40,392 nt of DNA, taken from assembly GCA_902776725.1 (NCBI GenBank), contig CACYQX010000016.1, positions 23,847-64,238 on the forward strand, given 5' to 3'. Positions 16,173-24,078 of this stretch are shown here, in pieces. The stretch is from an uncultured Eubacteriales bacterium (lineage in GTDB: Bacteria > Bacillota > Clostridia > Peptostreptococcales > Anaerovoracaceae). Made by a program: the position numbers and the translations under genes. The notes beneath the pieces were generated by a model. That model made no database searches, had not been told where the DNA came from, and saw only the letters and a list, made by a program, of their open reading frames with translations. Each line of letters opens with the position of its first letter. Position 1 is the stretch's first letter.

Positions 16173-17459
16173 TTAATCAAGATCAAAGTCATCACCGAGT
16201 CTAAGCGAAAGCATTCTTGAGATTCCCTGCTCCGGCATCGTTACGCCGTAGAGAACATCCGCGTGCTCCATCGTAGCCTTCTGGTGAGTTACGAGCGCAA
16301 ACTGAATCTCTTGGAAGTTCTTGAGATAGTTTGCAAATCTGTCTATATTATTGTCGTCGAGCGCAGCCTCAACCTCGTCGAGGATGCAGAAAGGCGTCGG
16401 CTTGGTCTTGAGAACCGCAAACATTAGCGCTATGGCCGTCATGGTCTTCTCACCACCGCTCATGAGGTTGATATTCTGCAGCTTCTTTCCCGGTGGCTGT
16501 GCGACTATTTCGATTCCGGAGTTAAGCGGATCGTTTTCATCCTCGAGTCTGAGTTCTGCCTGACCGCCACCAAAGAGTTCTTTGAAAATAATCTCAAAGT
16601 TTGCAACAACCTTGTCGAAGTTTTCTTTAAACTTTTCTTTGATTGTTCTATCCATGTCGGAGATGATGCTTCTCAGCTCGTCTCTCGCCTTTGTTATATC
16701 GTCTCTCTGCGCAGTAAAGAATTCGTATCTCTCCGATTCCTTCTCATACTCGGCAATGGCGCCTACGTGGACGTCACCGAGTTCACGAATGCGGCTTCTG
16801 ATTTCTCTCGTTTCCTTGACAGCCTTCGAATAAACAAAGTCATCAACACGTCTGTCGAGAGCCTGCGCGTAAGAAATCTCAAACTCTTCCCAAAGCTTTT
16901 CTTTGAGCGTCTCAAGCTGAGTCTCTCCTTTGGCGGACTTAATCTCAATCTGATACTTCTGATCTCTGAGATCATTGATTCGCTGTGTTGCATCTCCCTG
17001 TGCCAGCTCAAAATCTCTCTGCTCGCTCAAAACAGCTTCCTTTTCGGCAGCAAGATCAACAAGGCTTGCATCCATGGCTTCCTTCTGCTTTAGTTTCTCT
17101 TCTACTGCGCTATCCTCGGAACGCAAAGCGATAAGTTCTTCCTTCTCTGCAAGAAGCGCATTCCCCGCCTCTTCCTTCTCATCAATCTGGCGCTTGTATT
17201 CGTCTATCTGAGCGGCAACTCTGTCCGCAAGGCGTTTTTGAGCATCGACCCTTGTAGAAACTTCATTGAGCGCGATACGAGCGCTTGTTACAGCCTCACT
17301 CTTTTCGTCGGTAACACTCTTTTGAATCTCGCCCTTGGAAACGGCTTCTTCAACAGATTTAGTAACCTCTTCGATTTCTACTTTGATTTCTTCAATTCTC
17401 TTGGCATGTCCCGATTTGAGATCTTCTATTTCAGCAAGTTGTCTCTCTATTCTCGACAT
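16173..17459 (-). CDS. smc: SMC chromosome-condensation ATPase, C-terminal part (separated by frameshift)
   Basis: 428 residues from the first ATG in this frame. It carries the second coiled-coil arm and the C-terminal ATPase lobe, with the ABC signature LMSGGEKTMTAIALMF and the Walker B/D-loop FCILDEVEAALDDNN. In-frame coding continues upstream of this ATG (reading GDSYSKETSSLTRYEEE) to the five-G run at 17511-17507. There it would join the N-terminal part if one base were added. Together the two pieces give about 1190 residues, a full-length SMC. The ATG at 17459 is internal coiled-coil and probably not a genuine start, since an AGGAGG lies only 2 nt before it. Confidence 0.92.
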   Translation of the reverse strand: MSRIERQLAEIEDLKSGHAKRIEEIKVEIEEVTKSVEEAVSKGEIQKSVTDEKSEAVTSARIALNEVSTRVDAQKRLADRVAAQIDEYKRQIDEKEEAGNALLAEKEELIALRSEDSAVEEKLKQKEAMDASLVDLAAEKEAVLSEQRDFELAQGDATQRINDLRDQKYQIEIKSAKGETQLETLKEKLWEEFEISYAQALDRRVDDFVYSKAVKETREIRSRIRELGDVHVGAIAEYEKESERYEFFTAQRDDITKARDELRSIISDMDRTIKEKFKENFDKVVANFEIIFKELFGGGQAELRLEDENDPLNSGIEIVAQPPGKKLQNINLMSGGEKTMTAIALMFAVLKTKPTPFCILDEVEAALDDNNIDRFANYLKNFQEIQFALVTHQKATMEHADVLYGVTMPEQGISRMLSLRLGDDFDLD

Positions 17460-19696
17460 CTCCTCCTCATATCTTGTGAGGCTCGATGTTTCCTTGCTGT
17501 AACTGTCCCCCGCAGCCTTTCCAGGGTTATCTCAATCTGATGCTTCTCATCTCTGGATCGATCGATATTCTCCTCAAGGGTCAGTAGGTTGTTCTTCTGC
17601 GACTGGAGCGCATTTCCGTCCTTAACGATTATGTCTTCGAGCGTCTTTAGCTGAACGGCAAGCTCTGCTATCTCCGCCTTTCTCTCAAGGAAGCTGGCTG
17701 TCCTATTCTTGTAAGCGCCGCCTGTTATTGCACCTGCGGTGTTGACTATTTCGCCTTCCTTTGTAACAAAGCGGAGGCCCGTTCCCTTCTTCGCAAGTCT
17801 AATCGCCGCATCCATATCCTTTGCTACGGCAACTTTTCCGAGAAGGTATTTGTATACATCCTTATACTTATCCTCGCAGCTTATGATATTAACCGCGAGA
17901 TCTATGAATCCGTCGTCATTCTTTACGGCAGAGATATCCCTATCCTTTCCGCGAATTGTTTCGACGGGGAGGAATGTGACACGACCTGCCTTATTGTCCT
18001 TCAGATAGTTTACGCCTCTCTTTGCATCGTCATCCTTTTCGCAGACGATATCCTGGAGATTCTGACCGAGAGCCGTCTCAATTGCAAGTTCATATCCCTT
18101 TGGAACAGTGATGAGCTCAGTAACTACGCCGTGGATACCGCCGAGTCCTGCCTTCATAAGAGCACGTACGCCGGCATTATATCCCTCGTAATTGCTCTCC
18201 ATTTCTTCCATAGTGACTCTTCTGGAACTCAGTTTGCTTACATCCAGTTTGTTTCTCTCAATACCTTCCGTAAGTTCTGAAATCGAAGCCTTTACTTCAT
18301 TCCAAGAAGATATGGAGTTCTCAATTTCCTTTTCGAGAGAAGCCTTCTTCTCCTCGTGTATTTCTATCTCACTCTTCTTGTCCTTGAGGAGCGCTTCCAT
18401 TTCGGCACTTGCCTTACCCGCTTCGCCTGCGAGGCTCTCAAGGTCCTCTTTTCTCTTCACAAGCGTATCCGCAAGGTTTTCGACGCCCTTGATTTCACTG
18501 TCGCATGCGGTTAGTTCTCTGTTGAGTTCAAAGAGTTTTCTTCTTCCTTCATCTGCCGTTTCCGCGTGCTTTCCCTGCTCTGCGGCAGCCTCGTTATACG
18601 CGATAATCTTTTCGCTGAGCACACCTTCTGCATCGGCTATTTCCTTGGAGAGTGAATTCTCTTCTTCGCGGAATTTCGCAAGGCTCTCTTCCTCCTCGGC
18701 CATTCTCTTTCTGAGCATGGAAAGGTCTGCCGAAATCATTTCGGTTTCCTTTTCGATACCCGATAATCTTTCCGCGGAAAGTTTGCTAGCACTTGTCATC
18801 TCGTTAATTTCCTGAACGAGCGCAAGGATCTTATCTCTGGTCTCAGAAGAAAGCTTCTCGACGAGCTCTCTCTTCTCGGAGAGTTCCCCGAGTCGCGTGA
18901 ACACTTCCTGGTGTTCTTTTGTGATTGTTTCTATTTCGTTGGAGATACGAACAAGATCGTCTCTATAAATCTTTCCGTTCTCCTCTATCGTGTCTATGTT
19001 TTTAAGAATTACGTTAATCTCGAGACCCTCGTAACGTTCCTTGAGCTCAAGGTATTCCTTTGCCTTGATGCTGTCCTCACGAAGGGTTCCGATCCTGCTC
19101 TCTATTTCGGTTATGATATCGCTTACTCTGTCGAGATTGGTGCCCGCGGACTCGAGTTTTCGCTCCGCCTCCGCACGCCTATTTTTGTACATTACGATTC
19201 CGGCAGCCTCCTCAAAGATTTCTCTTCTGGACTCCGGCTTTGTACTTACGATATCGGCAATCTTTCCCTGTCCGATTATCGAATATCCGTCAACACCGAT
19301 ACCCGTATCCATAATGAGTTCGCGGATATCTCTCAGACGGCATGGATTGTTGTTGATAAGGTATTCGCTTTCGCCCGAGCGATACATGCGTCTTGTGATT
19401 GCAACCTCGTTATAATCTATGTCAAGGATGCCGGTAGAGTTATCTATTACAAGAACAACCTCGGCCATACCCCTTGACTTTCTGCTTGCGGTACCGGAGA
19501 AGATTACTTCTTCCATCTTTCCGCCACGCAGTGCCTTTGGGCTTTGTTCGCCGAGAACCCATCTTACAGCATCGCTGATATTGCTCTTTCCGCTTCCGTT
19601 AGGTCCAACTATACAGGTTATCCCTTCGTGGAAGTCAATCGTTACCGGGTCCGCAAATGATTTGAACCCTTGCATTTCCAATCTCTTAAAGTACAT
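17447..19696 (-). CDS. smc: SMC chromosome-condensation ATPase, N-terminal part, frameshifted
   Basis: 749 residues: the ATPase N lobe with Walker A GPNGSGKSN (31-39), the first coiled-coil arm, the hinge (roughly 515-670, including GIHGVVTELI and GQNLQDIVCE) and the beginning of the return coil. The reading frame leaves the SMC coil after LERLRG and ends 22 codons later. The following gene part continues in the -1 frame. The break is at a CGG GGG context; a sixth G would restore one open frame. SMC dimers with ScpAB organise chromosomes. The gene lies three bases after rnc, as in many Firmicutes. Confidence 0.93.
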   Translation of the reverse strand: MYFKRLEMQGFKSFADPVTIDFHEGITCIVGPNGSGKSNISDAVRWVLGEQSPKALRGGKMEEVIFSGTASRKSRGMAEVVLVIDNSTGILDIDYNEVAITRRMYRSGESEYLINNNPCRLRDIRELIMDTGIGVDGYSIIGQGKIADIVSTKPESRREIFEEAAGIVMYKNRRAEAERKLESAGTNLDRVSDIITEIESRIGTLREDSIKAKEYLELKERYEGLEINVILKNIDTIEENGKIYRDDLVRISNEIETITKEHQEVFTRLGELSEKRELVEKLSSETRDKILALVQEINEMTSASKLSAERLSGIEKETEMISADLSMLRKRMAEEEESLAKFREEENSLSKEIADAEGVLSEKIIAYNEAAAEQGKHAETADEGRRKLFELNRELTACDSEIKGVENLADTLVKRKEDLESLAGEAGKASAEMEALLKDKKSEIEIHEEKKASLEKEIENSISSWNEVKASISELTEGIERNKLDVSKLSSRRVTMEEMESNYEGYNAGVRALMKAGLGGIHGVVTELITVPKGYELAIETALGQNLQDIVCEKDDDAKRGVNYLKDNKAGRVTFLPVETIRGKDRDISAVKNDDGFIDLAVNIISCEDKYKDVYKYLLGKVAVAKDMDAAIRLAKKGTGLRFVTKEGEIVNTAGAITGGAYKNRTASFLERKAEIAELAVQLKTLEDIIVKDGNALQSQKNNLLTLEENIDRSRDEKHQIEITLERLRGTVTARKHRASQDMRRRCRE

Positions 19697-19699
19697 TCT

Positions 19700-20380
19700 C
19701 TATGCCTTTCCTAAAAAACTTTCAGCGGCATTCTGCTCCGCCTCTTTTTTACTCTTACCTATTCCGTATCCTTTTTCTTTTCCATTTATATTCAGATGAA
19801 CAAAAAACGTTTTGTCGTGATCCGGGCCTTGATCCTCGGTCCTATATTCTATATGCCATCCGTTCTTCTGCGCCATCTCTTGGAGTTTGGTCTTATAGTC
19901 TCTGAAGAGTTTTCCCTCTATCGCTTCATCCACGAGCCCGGAAAAAACTCTTTCGACAAAGGCGCGAGCCTCTTCGTAACCACCATCAAGATAGATGGCT
20001 CCGATTATCGCCTCAACCACGTCCGCTATCACCGAAGGCTTACTCCTGCCGGAACTTCGTTCTTCGCCCTCTCCGATTCTCAGGAAAGCTCCCACCTCAA
20101 GTTCCTGCCCTATGCGATTCAGCGAATCTTCGCATACTATCTGCGCTCTTAGCTTTGTGAGCTCGCCCTCCTTGCTATCGGGAAGCCTCGTATATAATAA
20201 GGCTCCCACTATCGCATCAAGCATGGCGTCTCCAATAAACTCAAGCCGCTCATAATCGAGTCTCTCGCCGCTCGGTCGCAAGTCGCCCTTTGAACTGTGA
20301 GTCAAAGCTTCTTTCAGAAGCGCATCGTTCAAAAAAGCGTATGAAATTTTTCCTTCTAACTCTTTCTGTCTTTCCGGCAT
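19700..20380 (-). CDS. rnc: Ribonuclease III
   Basis: 226 residues. The catalytic signature ERLEFIGDAMLD is at 44-55, the second acidic cluster is in VVEAIIGAIYLDGG, and a double-stranded RNA-binding domain occupies about 155-226 (KTKLQEMAQKNGWHIEYR to KKEAEQNAAESFL). It processes rRNA precursors and structured mRNAs. It lies five bases after plsX. The usual fabD-fabG-acpP genes between plsX and rnc are missing here. Confidence 0.97.
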   Translation of the reverse strand: MPERQKELEGKISYAFLNDALLKEALTHSSKGDLRPSGERLDYERLEFIGDAMLDAIVGALLYTRLPDSKEGELTKLRAQIVCEDSLNRIGQELEVGAFLRIGEGEERSSGRSKPSVIADVVEAIIGAIYLDGGYEEARAFVERVFSGLVDEAIEGKLFRDYKTKLQEMAQKNGWHIEYRTEDQGPDHDKTFFVHLNINGKEKGYGIGKSKKEAEQNAAESFLGKA

Positions 20381-20385
20381 ATCTT

Positions 20386-21396
20386 TTACTCTGAAAGAAG
20401 AATCGTTTCTATATCCGTTGTCGAATCCTGAATGATATCGACTACCTTTCCTTCGACATAAGGTATCGCCTTTAGGATTGATGCCTTAACCGCATTCTCG
20501 TCTGAGCTTCCGTGCATCTTTAGGAGTGCTCCCTTTACGCCGAGAATCGGCGCGCCACCGTATTCCGTATAGTCAAATTCCTTCTTTACGGCCATAAGCT
20601 GTTTACCCGTGAGTACGGCACCAAGCTTTGCAAAGGCACTAGACGTGAAGCACTTCTTGATTTCCTTTAGTATTACAAGTCCCATGCCTTCGGTCGTCTT
20701 GAGAATCGCATTTCCCGTGAATCCATCGGTTACGATTACATCACATGCACCGTTTGGAATATCCCTCGCCTCGACGTTTCCTATGAAATTAAGATTGCTC
20801 TTTTCAAGGAGTTCGTGCGCAGCCTTTGTCAAAGTGGTCCCTTTGTTTTCCTCAACGCCGTTGTTAACGAGACCTACCGTCGGATTTGTTCTACCGATTA
20901 CCTTCTCCATATAGACAGCACCCATCGTGGCGAATTCCAAAAGGTTATTTGGCTTGCACTCAGGATTTGCTCCCGCATCCGTCAAAAGAGACGGTTCACT
21001 TCCCATAACCGGATATATGGACGCAAGCGTAGGTCTATCTATTCCCTGAATTCTTCCGAGAATAAACAGTCCTCCCGCAAGAAGCGCCCCCGTGCTTCCG
21101 GCTGAGATAAAAACATCTCCCTCTCCGTTTTTGACCATATTAAGACCTTTGACAATAGAAGAATCCTTCTTGGTCCTAACCGCCTTTACAGGAGCTTCAT
21201 TATTCTCTATGCACTCTGTGGCATGTATAACAGAGATATTGTCTCCGGCTTTTGCCTTTTTGAGAAGCTTTGCTATCTTCTGCTCGTCGCCGACTATTAT
21301 TATCTCCGCATTTGTTTCCTTGGATGCGAGAACGGCGCCCTTTACTATCGATTCAGGTGCGTTGTCCCCACCCATTCCATCAAGGATTATTTTCAT
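20386..21396 (-). CDS. plsX: Phosphate acyltransferase PlsX
   Basis: A 336-residue enzyme converting acyl-ACP to acyl-phosphate, the substrate of PlsY encoded in the same run. Family marks: DGMGGDNAPESIVKGAV at the N terminus, the SAGSTGALLAGG segment, DAGANPECKP, and DGFTGNAILKTTEG. Length is typical. It follows glyA by 17 nt. Confidence 0.97.
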   Translation of the reverse strand: MKIILDGMGGDNAPESIVKGAVLASKETNAEIIIVGDEQKIAKLLKKAKAGDNISVIHATECIENNEAPVKAVRTKKDSSIVKGLNMVKNGEGDVFISAGSTGALLAGGLFILGRIQGIDRPTLASIYPVMGSEPSLLTDAGANPECKPNNLLEFATMGAVYMEKVIGRTNPTVGLVNNGVEENKGTTLTKAAHELLEKSNLNFIGNVEARDIPNGACDVIVTDGFTGNAILKTTEGMGLVILKEIKKCFTSSAFAKLGAVLTGKQLMAVKKEFDYTEYGGAPILGVKGALLKMHGSSDENAVKASILKAIPYVEGKVVDIIQDSTTDIETILLSE

Positions 21397-21413
21397 ATTC
21401 TTTACTAAAACCT

Positions 21414-22652
21414 TTACTTCATACTCTTGATTACTTCATCTATTCTTCTGGCCACCGCTCTGAAGTCCTCCTCGTCGAATCCTCTCGTGGTCATCGGCGC
21501 GGTACCTATTCTGACACCACTCGTCTCCTTTGGCGGACGCTTGTCTCCCGGAACCGCATTCTTATTCAGGGTTATTCCAACCTCATCAAGCCTGTCCTGA
21601 AGATCCTTTCCTGTAAATGATTCAAATTCCGAAAGATCCAGTAGGAATACATGGTTATCCGTCCCACCGGTAACAACCTTATATCCGAGCTTGATGAATT
21701 CATCTGCAAAGGCCTTACAATTCTTTACTACCTTCTGAGCATATTCCTTGAAGGATGGATCAAGAGCCTCCTCCGCACAGATAGCCTTGGCAGCGATGAT
21801 ATGCTCAAGCGGTCCGCCTTGAGCATATGGGAAAACGGCGCTGTCAATCTTCTTTGCTAAATCCTGACGCGCAAAGATGAGTCCGCCTCTCGGTCCTCTA
21901 AGCGTCTTATGGGTTGTTGTCGTGATAATGTCCGCGTAGCCAAATGGACTTGGATGAGCGCCACCGGCAACAAGACCCGCGATATGGGCCATATCAACCA
22001 TGAAATATGCATCAACCGATTTTGCTATCTCGCTGAAGGTGGGAAAATCGATAGTCCTCGCATAGGCAGAAGCGCCCGCGAGAATAAGCTTTGGCTTAAG
22101 CTCTTCGGCCTTCTTCCTTACATCGTTCATATCGATAATTCCGTTTTCGTCAACATCATAGAAATGAACATCATAGAGCTTTCCACTGAATGAAACCCTT
22201 GAACCGTGAGTTAGATGTCCACCGTTATCGAGGCTCATCGCGAGGATTGTGTCGCCCGGCTCAAGCACAGCCTTATATGCGGCAAAGTTTGCCTGCGATC
22301 CGCTATGAGGCTGAACATTTACGTGATAGTCCGTATTGAATACCTCTCTCCACTTATCGCAAGCATATTCCTCTATAGCATCGACATTTACTGTTCCGCC
22401 ATAATATCTTCCGGTGTTTCCGGATGTTCTTTCGTATGGGTACCCTTCCGCATACTTCCAAGAAAGACAGCTTCCGCAAGCAGCAAGCACGGCCTCGGAG
22501 CAATAATTCTCAGACGCTATAAGTTCGATATTGTTTTTCTGTCTGAGATACTCCTTCTCGATCAAACCACCGACAACGGGTGATTTCTCTTTGATAAAAC
22601 TAAAATTGTCGATGTTGTAGTTGCTGTCGTCTTTTTCGTTTTTGTAGAACAT
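21414..22652 (-). CDS. glyA: Serine hydroxymethyltransferase
   Basis: A 412-residue PLP enzyme interconverting serine and glycine while loading tetrahydrofolate with a one-carbon unit. Seen: ELIASENYCSEAV, YPYERTSGNTGRYYGG, VQPHSGSQAN, the PLP region VDMAHIAGLVAGG, and the PLP lysine K249 in TTTTHKTLRGPRGG. The N-terminal ~25 residues (Asn/Asp-rich) are slightly longer than usual. GAAGGAG precedes the ATG. The upstream gap to the GNAT gene is only 42 nt, too short for a glycine riboswitch. Confidence 0.97.
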   Translation of the reverse strand: MFYKNEKDDSNYNIDNFSFIKEKSPVVGGLIEKEYLRQKNNIELIASENYCSEAVLAACGSCLSWKYAEGYPYERTSGNTGRYYGGTVNVDAIEEYACDKWREVFNTDYHVNVQPHSGSQANFAAYKAVLEPGDTILAMSLDNGGHLTHGSRVSFSGKLYDVHFYDVDENGIIDMNDVRKKAEELKPKLILAGASAYARTIDFPTFSEIAKSVDAYFMVDMAHIAGLVAGGAHPSPFGYADIITTTTHKTLRGPRGGLIFARQDLAKKIDSAVFPYAQGGPLEHIIAAKAICAEEALDPSFKEYAQKVVKNCKAFADEFIKLGYKVVTGGTDNHVFLLDLSEFESFTGKDLQDRLDEVGITLNKNAVPGDKRPPKETSGVRIGTAPMTTRGFDEEDFRAVARRIDEVIKSMK

Positions 22653-22694
22653 TTCTTTCTCCTTCCGTGATCTACTTGCGTAAAAAGTTGAAAT

Positions 22695-23132
22695 TTATAT
22701 ATCGTATTTCATTATTTCCGGATGACATGTCTTTCCGTACTGCGAACAGTATTTGCACTCAAAGAAGTTTGGCGCTTTATCGGGATCGACTTCTTCAAAA
22801 TCATTCTTTCTGAAGAATCCCGGAGCTCTGGCAACGAGATAAATCGCGTCTCCACCGAGTTCCTCCACATCCTCTTTGATCTGGTTAAGAAGAATCTCTC
22901 CGATACCGGAATCGCGATAGTTCTCATCCACGGCAATACCGTCGATTATGTATTTTCCTTCACGCTCCGCCAGAACAACACCGCCAATCAGATTGTCTTC
23001 TTTGTCGGTGAACTTATAGCATCGGATGATATCCGTATCAACTTCTTCGTCGCCATCGAACTCAAGTTGGTTCTCGACAAAGAACTGCACAAGGCGATCG
23101 TATTCATCTGTGAGACTAAGTTTTTGATCCAT
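22695..23132 (-). CDS. GNAT-family N-acetyltransferase with C-terminal cysteine motif
   Basis: 145 residues. The central GNAT fold is recognisable from IIDGIAVDENYRDSGIGEILLNQI, where the R/Q-x-x-G-x-G/A acetyl-CoA loop reads R-D-S-G-I-G, and from the YLVARAPGFFRKNDFEEV strand-helix typical of the fold's end. After the fold comes ECKYCSQYGKTCHPEIM, a C-x2-C-x6-C-H cluster that may bind a metal or be redox-active. Substrate unknown. It starts six bases after the kinase-like gene and is part of the valS-led unit. Confidence 0.85.
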   Translation of the reverse strand: MDQKLSLTDEYDRLVQFFVENQLEFDGDEEVDTDIIRCYKFTDKEDNLIGGVVLAEREGKYIIDGIAVDENYRDSGIGEILLNQIKEDVEELGGDAIYLVARAPGFFRKNDFEEVDPDKAPNFFECKYCSQYGKTCHPEIMKYDI

Positions 23133-23138
23133 GTCAAA

Positions 23139-24077
23139 CTACTCTTTCTTTGCGCTTCTAAGCGGAGACATTACATTCAGTCTGTTATGAAGAACCGAGA
23201 ATGAAAGCGGAAGCTTTTCTCCATGTTCACCGTCTATATCTGTCGGCAAATCCTGATCCGACTCCAAAAGCAACTCGTCGGTTTGGAAATGAAGCACGTG
23301 GTCGCTCTTTAAATGCTTACCCTGGAGAACCCTCACAAAGAAGCTCGGCATCTCGAGAGTCGGTATTTCTCTAAAGAGCATTACATCCAGCTTACCGTCA
23401 TTGATATCGGAATCAGGGGAAACGTTCTTGAATCCTCCGGCCGACCTTCCGTTCATAACGACCATGAAGTACATCTTTTCGTTGTATGTCTTTTCCTTTG
23501 TCGTGAGACGCACCTTTACGGGTTTTAGCGTCGTAAACTCTGAAAGGCCTGTCAAATAATACGCAAGAACCCCCAGTGTATTCTTGAGCGTCGGATCGGT
23601 CTTCTGGCTGACGTCCACAACCTGACCGATTGCGGCAACGTTTATGAAGTATCTGCCGTTTGCCACGCCGACGTCGGCAGGAATCATATATGAACCCGCC
23701 GCAACTTCTATCATCTTCTCGATATCGGTCGGAATCCCAAAATAGTAAGCAAAGTCATTTGCCGTTCCTGCGGGAAGTATTCCCAGCGGAAGATCAATGC
23801 CGTTTTTAATCATAGCGTTGACGCAGAAGTTGATCGTTCCGTCTCCGCCCGCGGCAAGAATTTGGCAATACTCATCCTTATAGGTTTCCTTGTTGAGATC
23901 GGCAAGATAATCGTAGATGCCGGTTTCACCATATGATCTTATAGGCACTACGATTTTGTTGTCCTTTTGATAGCGCGCCAAAATATCGTCGAGATGATTC
24001 TTAAAAAGCCCGTTACCCGCCGTCGGATTATAAAACAGTATTACCTTTTTTACTTTTTCCGCCTTGTCTCCAGCCAT
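23139..24077 (-). CDS. Diacylglycerol kinase-family lipid kinase (YegS/DgkB type)
   Basis: 312 residues with a DAGK catalytic domain: FYNPTAGNG (14-22), the nucleotide motif AAGGDGTINFCVNAMI, and LPLGILPAGTANDFAYYFGIP. The C-terminal beta-sandwich continues to the end (DINDGKLDVMLFRE, TDIDGEHGEKLP). Such enzymes phosphorylate diacylglycerol or related lipids, and in Gram-positives DgkB recycles DAG from lipoteichoic acid synthesis. The exact lipid is not predictable. The ATG comes one base after the valS stop codon, implying coupled translation. Confidence 0.9.
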   Translation of the reverse strand: MAGDKAEKVKKVILFYNPTAGNGLFKNHLDDILARYQKDNKIVVPIRSYGETGIYDYLADLNKETYKDEYCQILAAGGDGTINFCVNAMIKNGIDLPLGILPAGTANDFAYYFGIPTDIEKMIEVAAGSYMIPADVGVANGRYFINVAAIGQVVDVSQKTDPTLKNTLGVLAYYLTGLSEFTTLKPVKVRLTTKEKTYNEKMYFMVVMNGRSAGGFKNVSPDSDINDGKLDVMLFREIPTLEMPSFFVRVLQGKHLKSDHVLHFQTDELLLESDQDLPTDIDGEHGEKLPLSFSVLHNRLNVMSPLRSAKKE

Positions 24078-24078
24078 G

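Noticed and set aside
18192-18815. Ser/Leu-rich plus-strand open frame opposite smc
   Set aside because: A shadow of the coiled-coil coding sequence, where Glu/Lys codons read as Ser/Leu/Phe on the other strand.
22653-22694. Glycine riboswitch before glyA
   Set aside because: Only 42 nt between genes.
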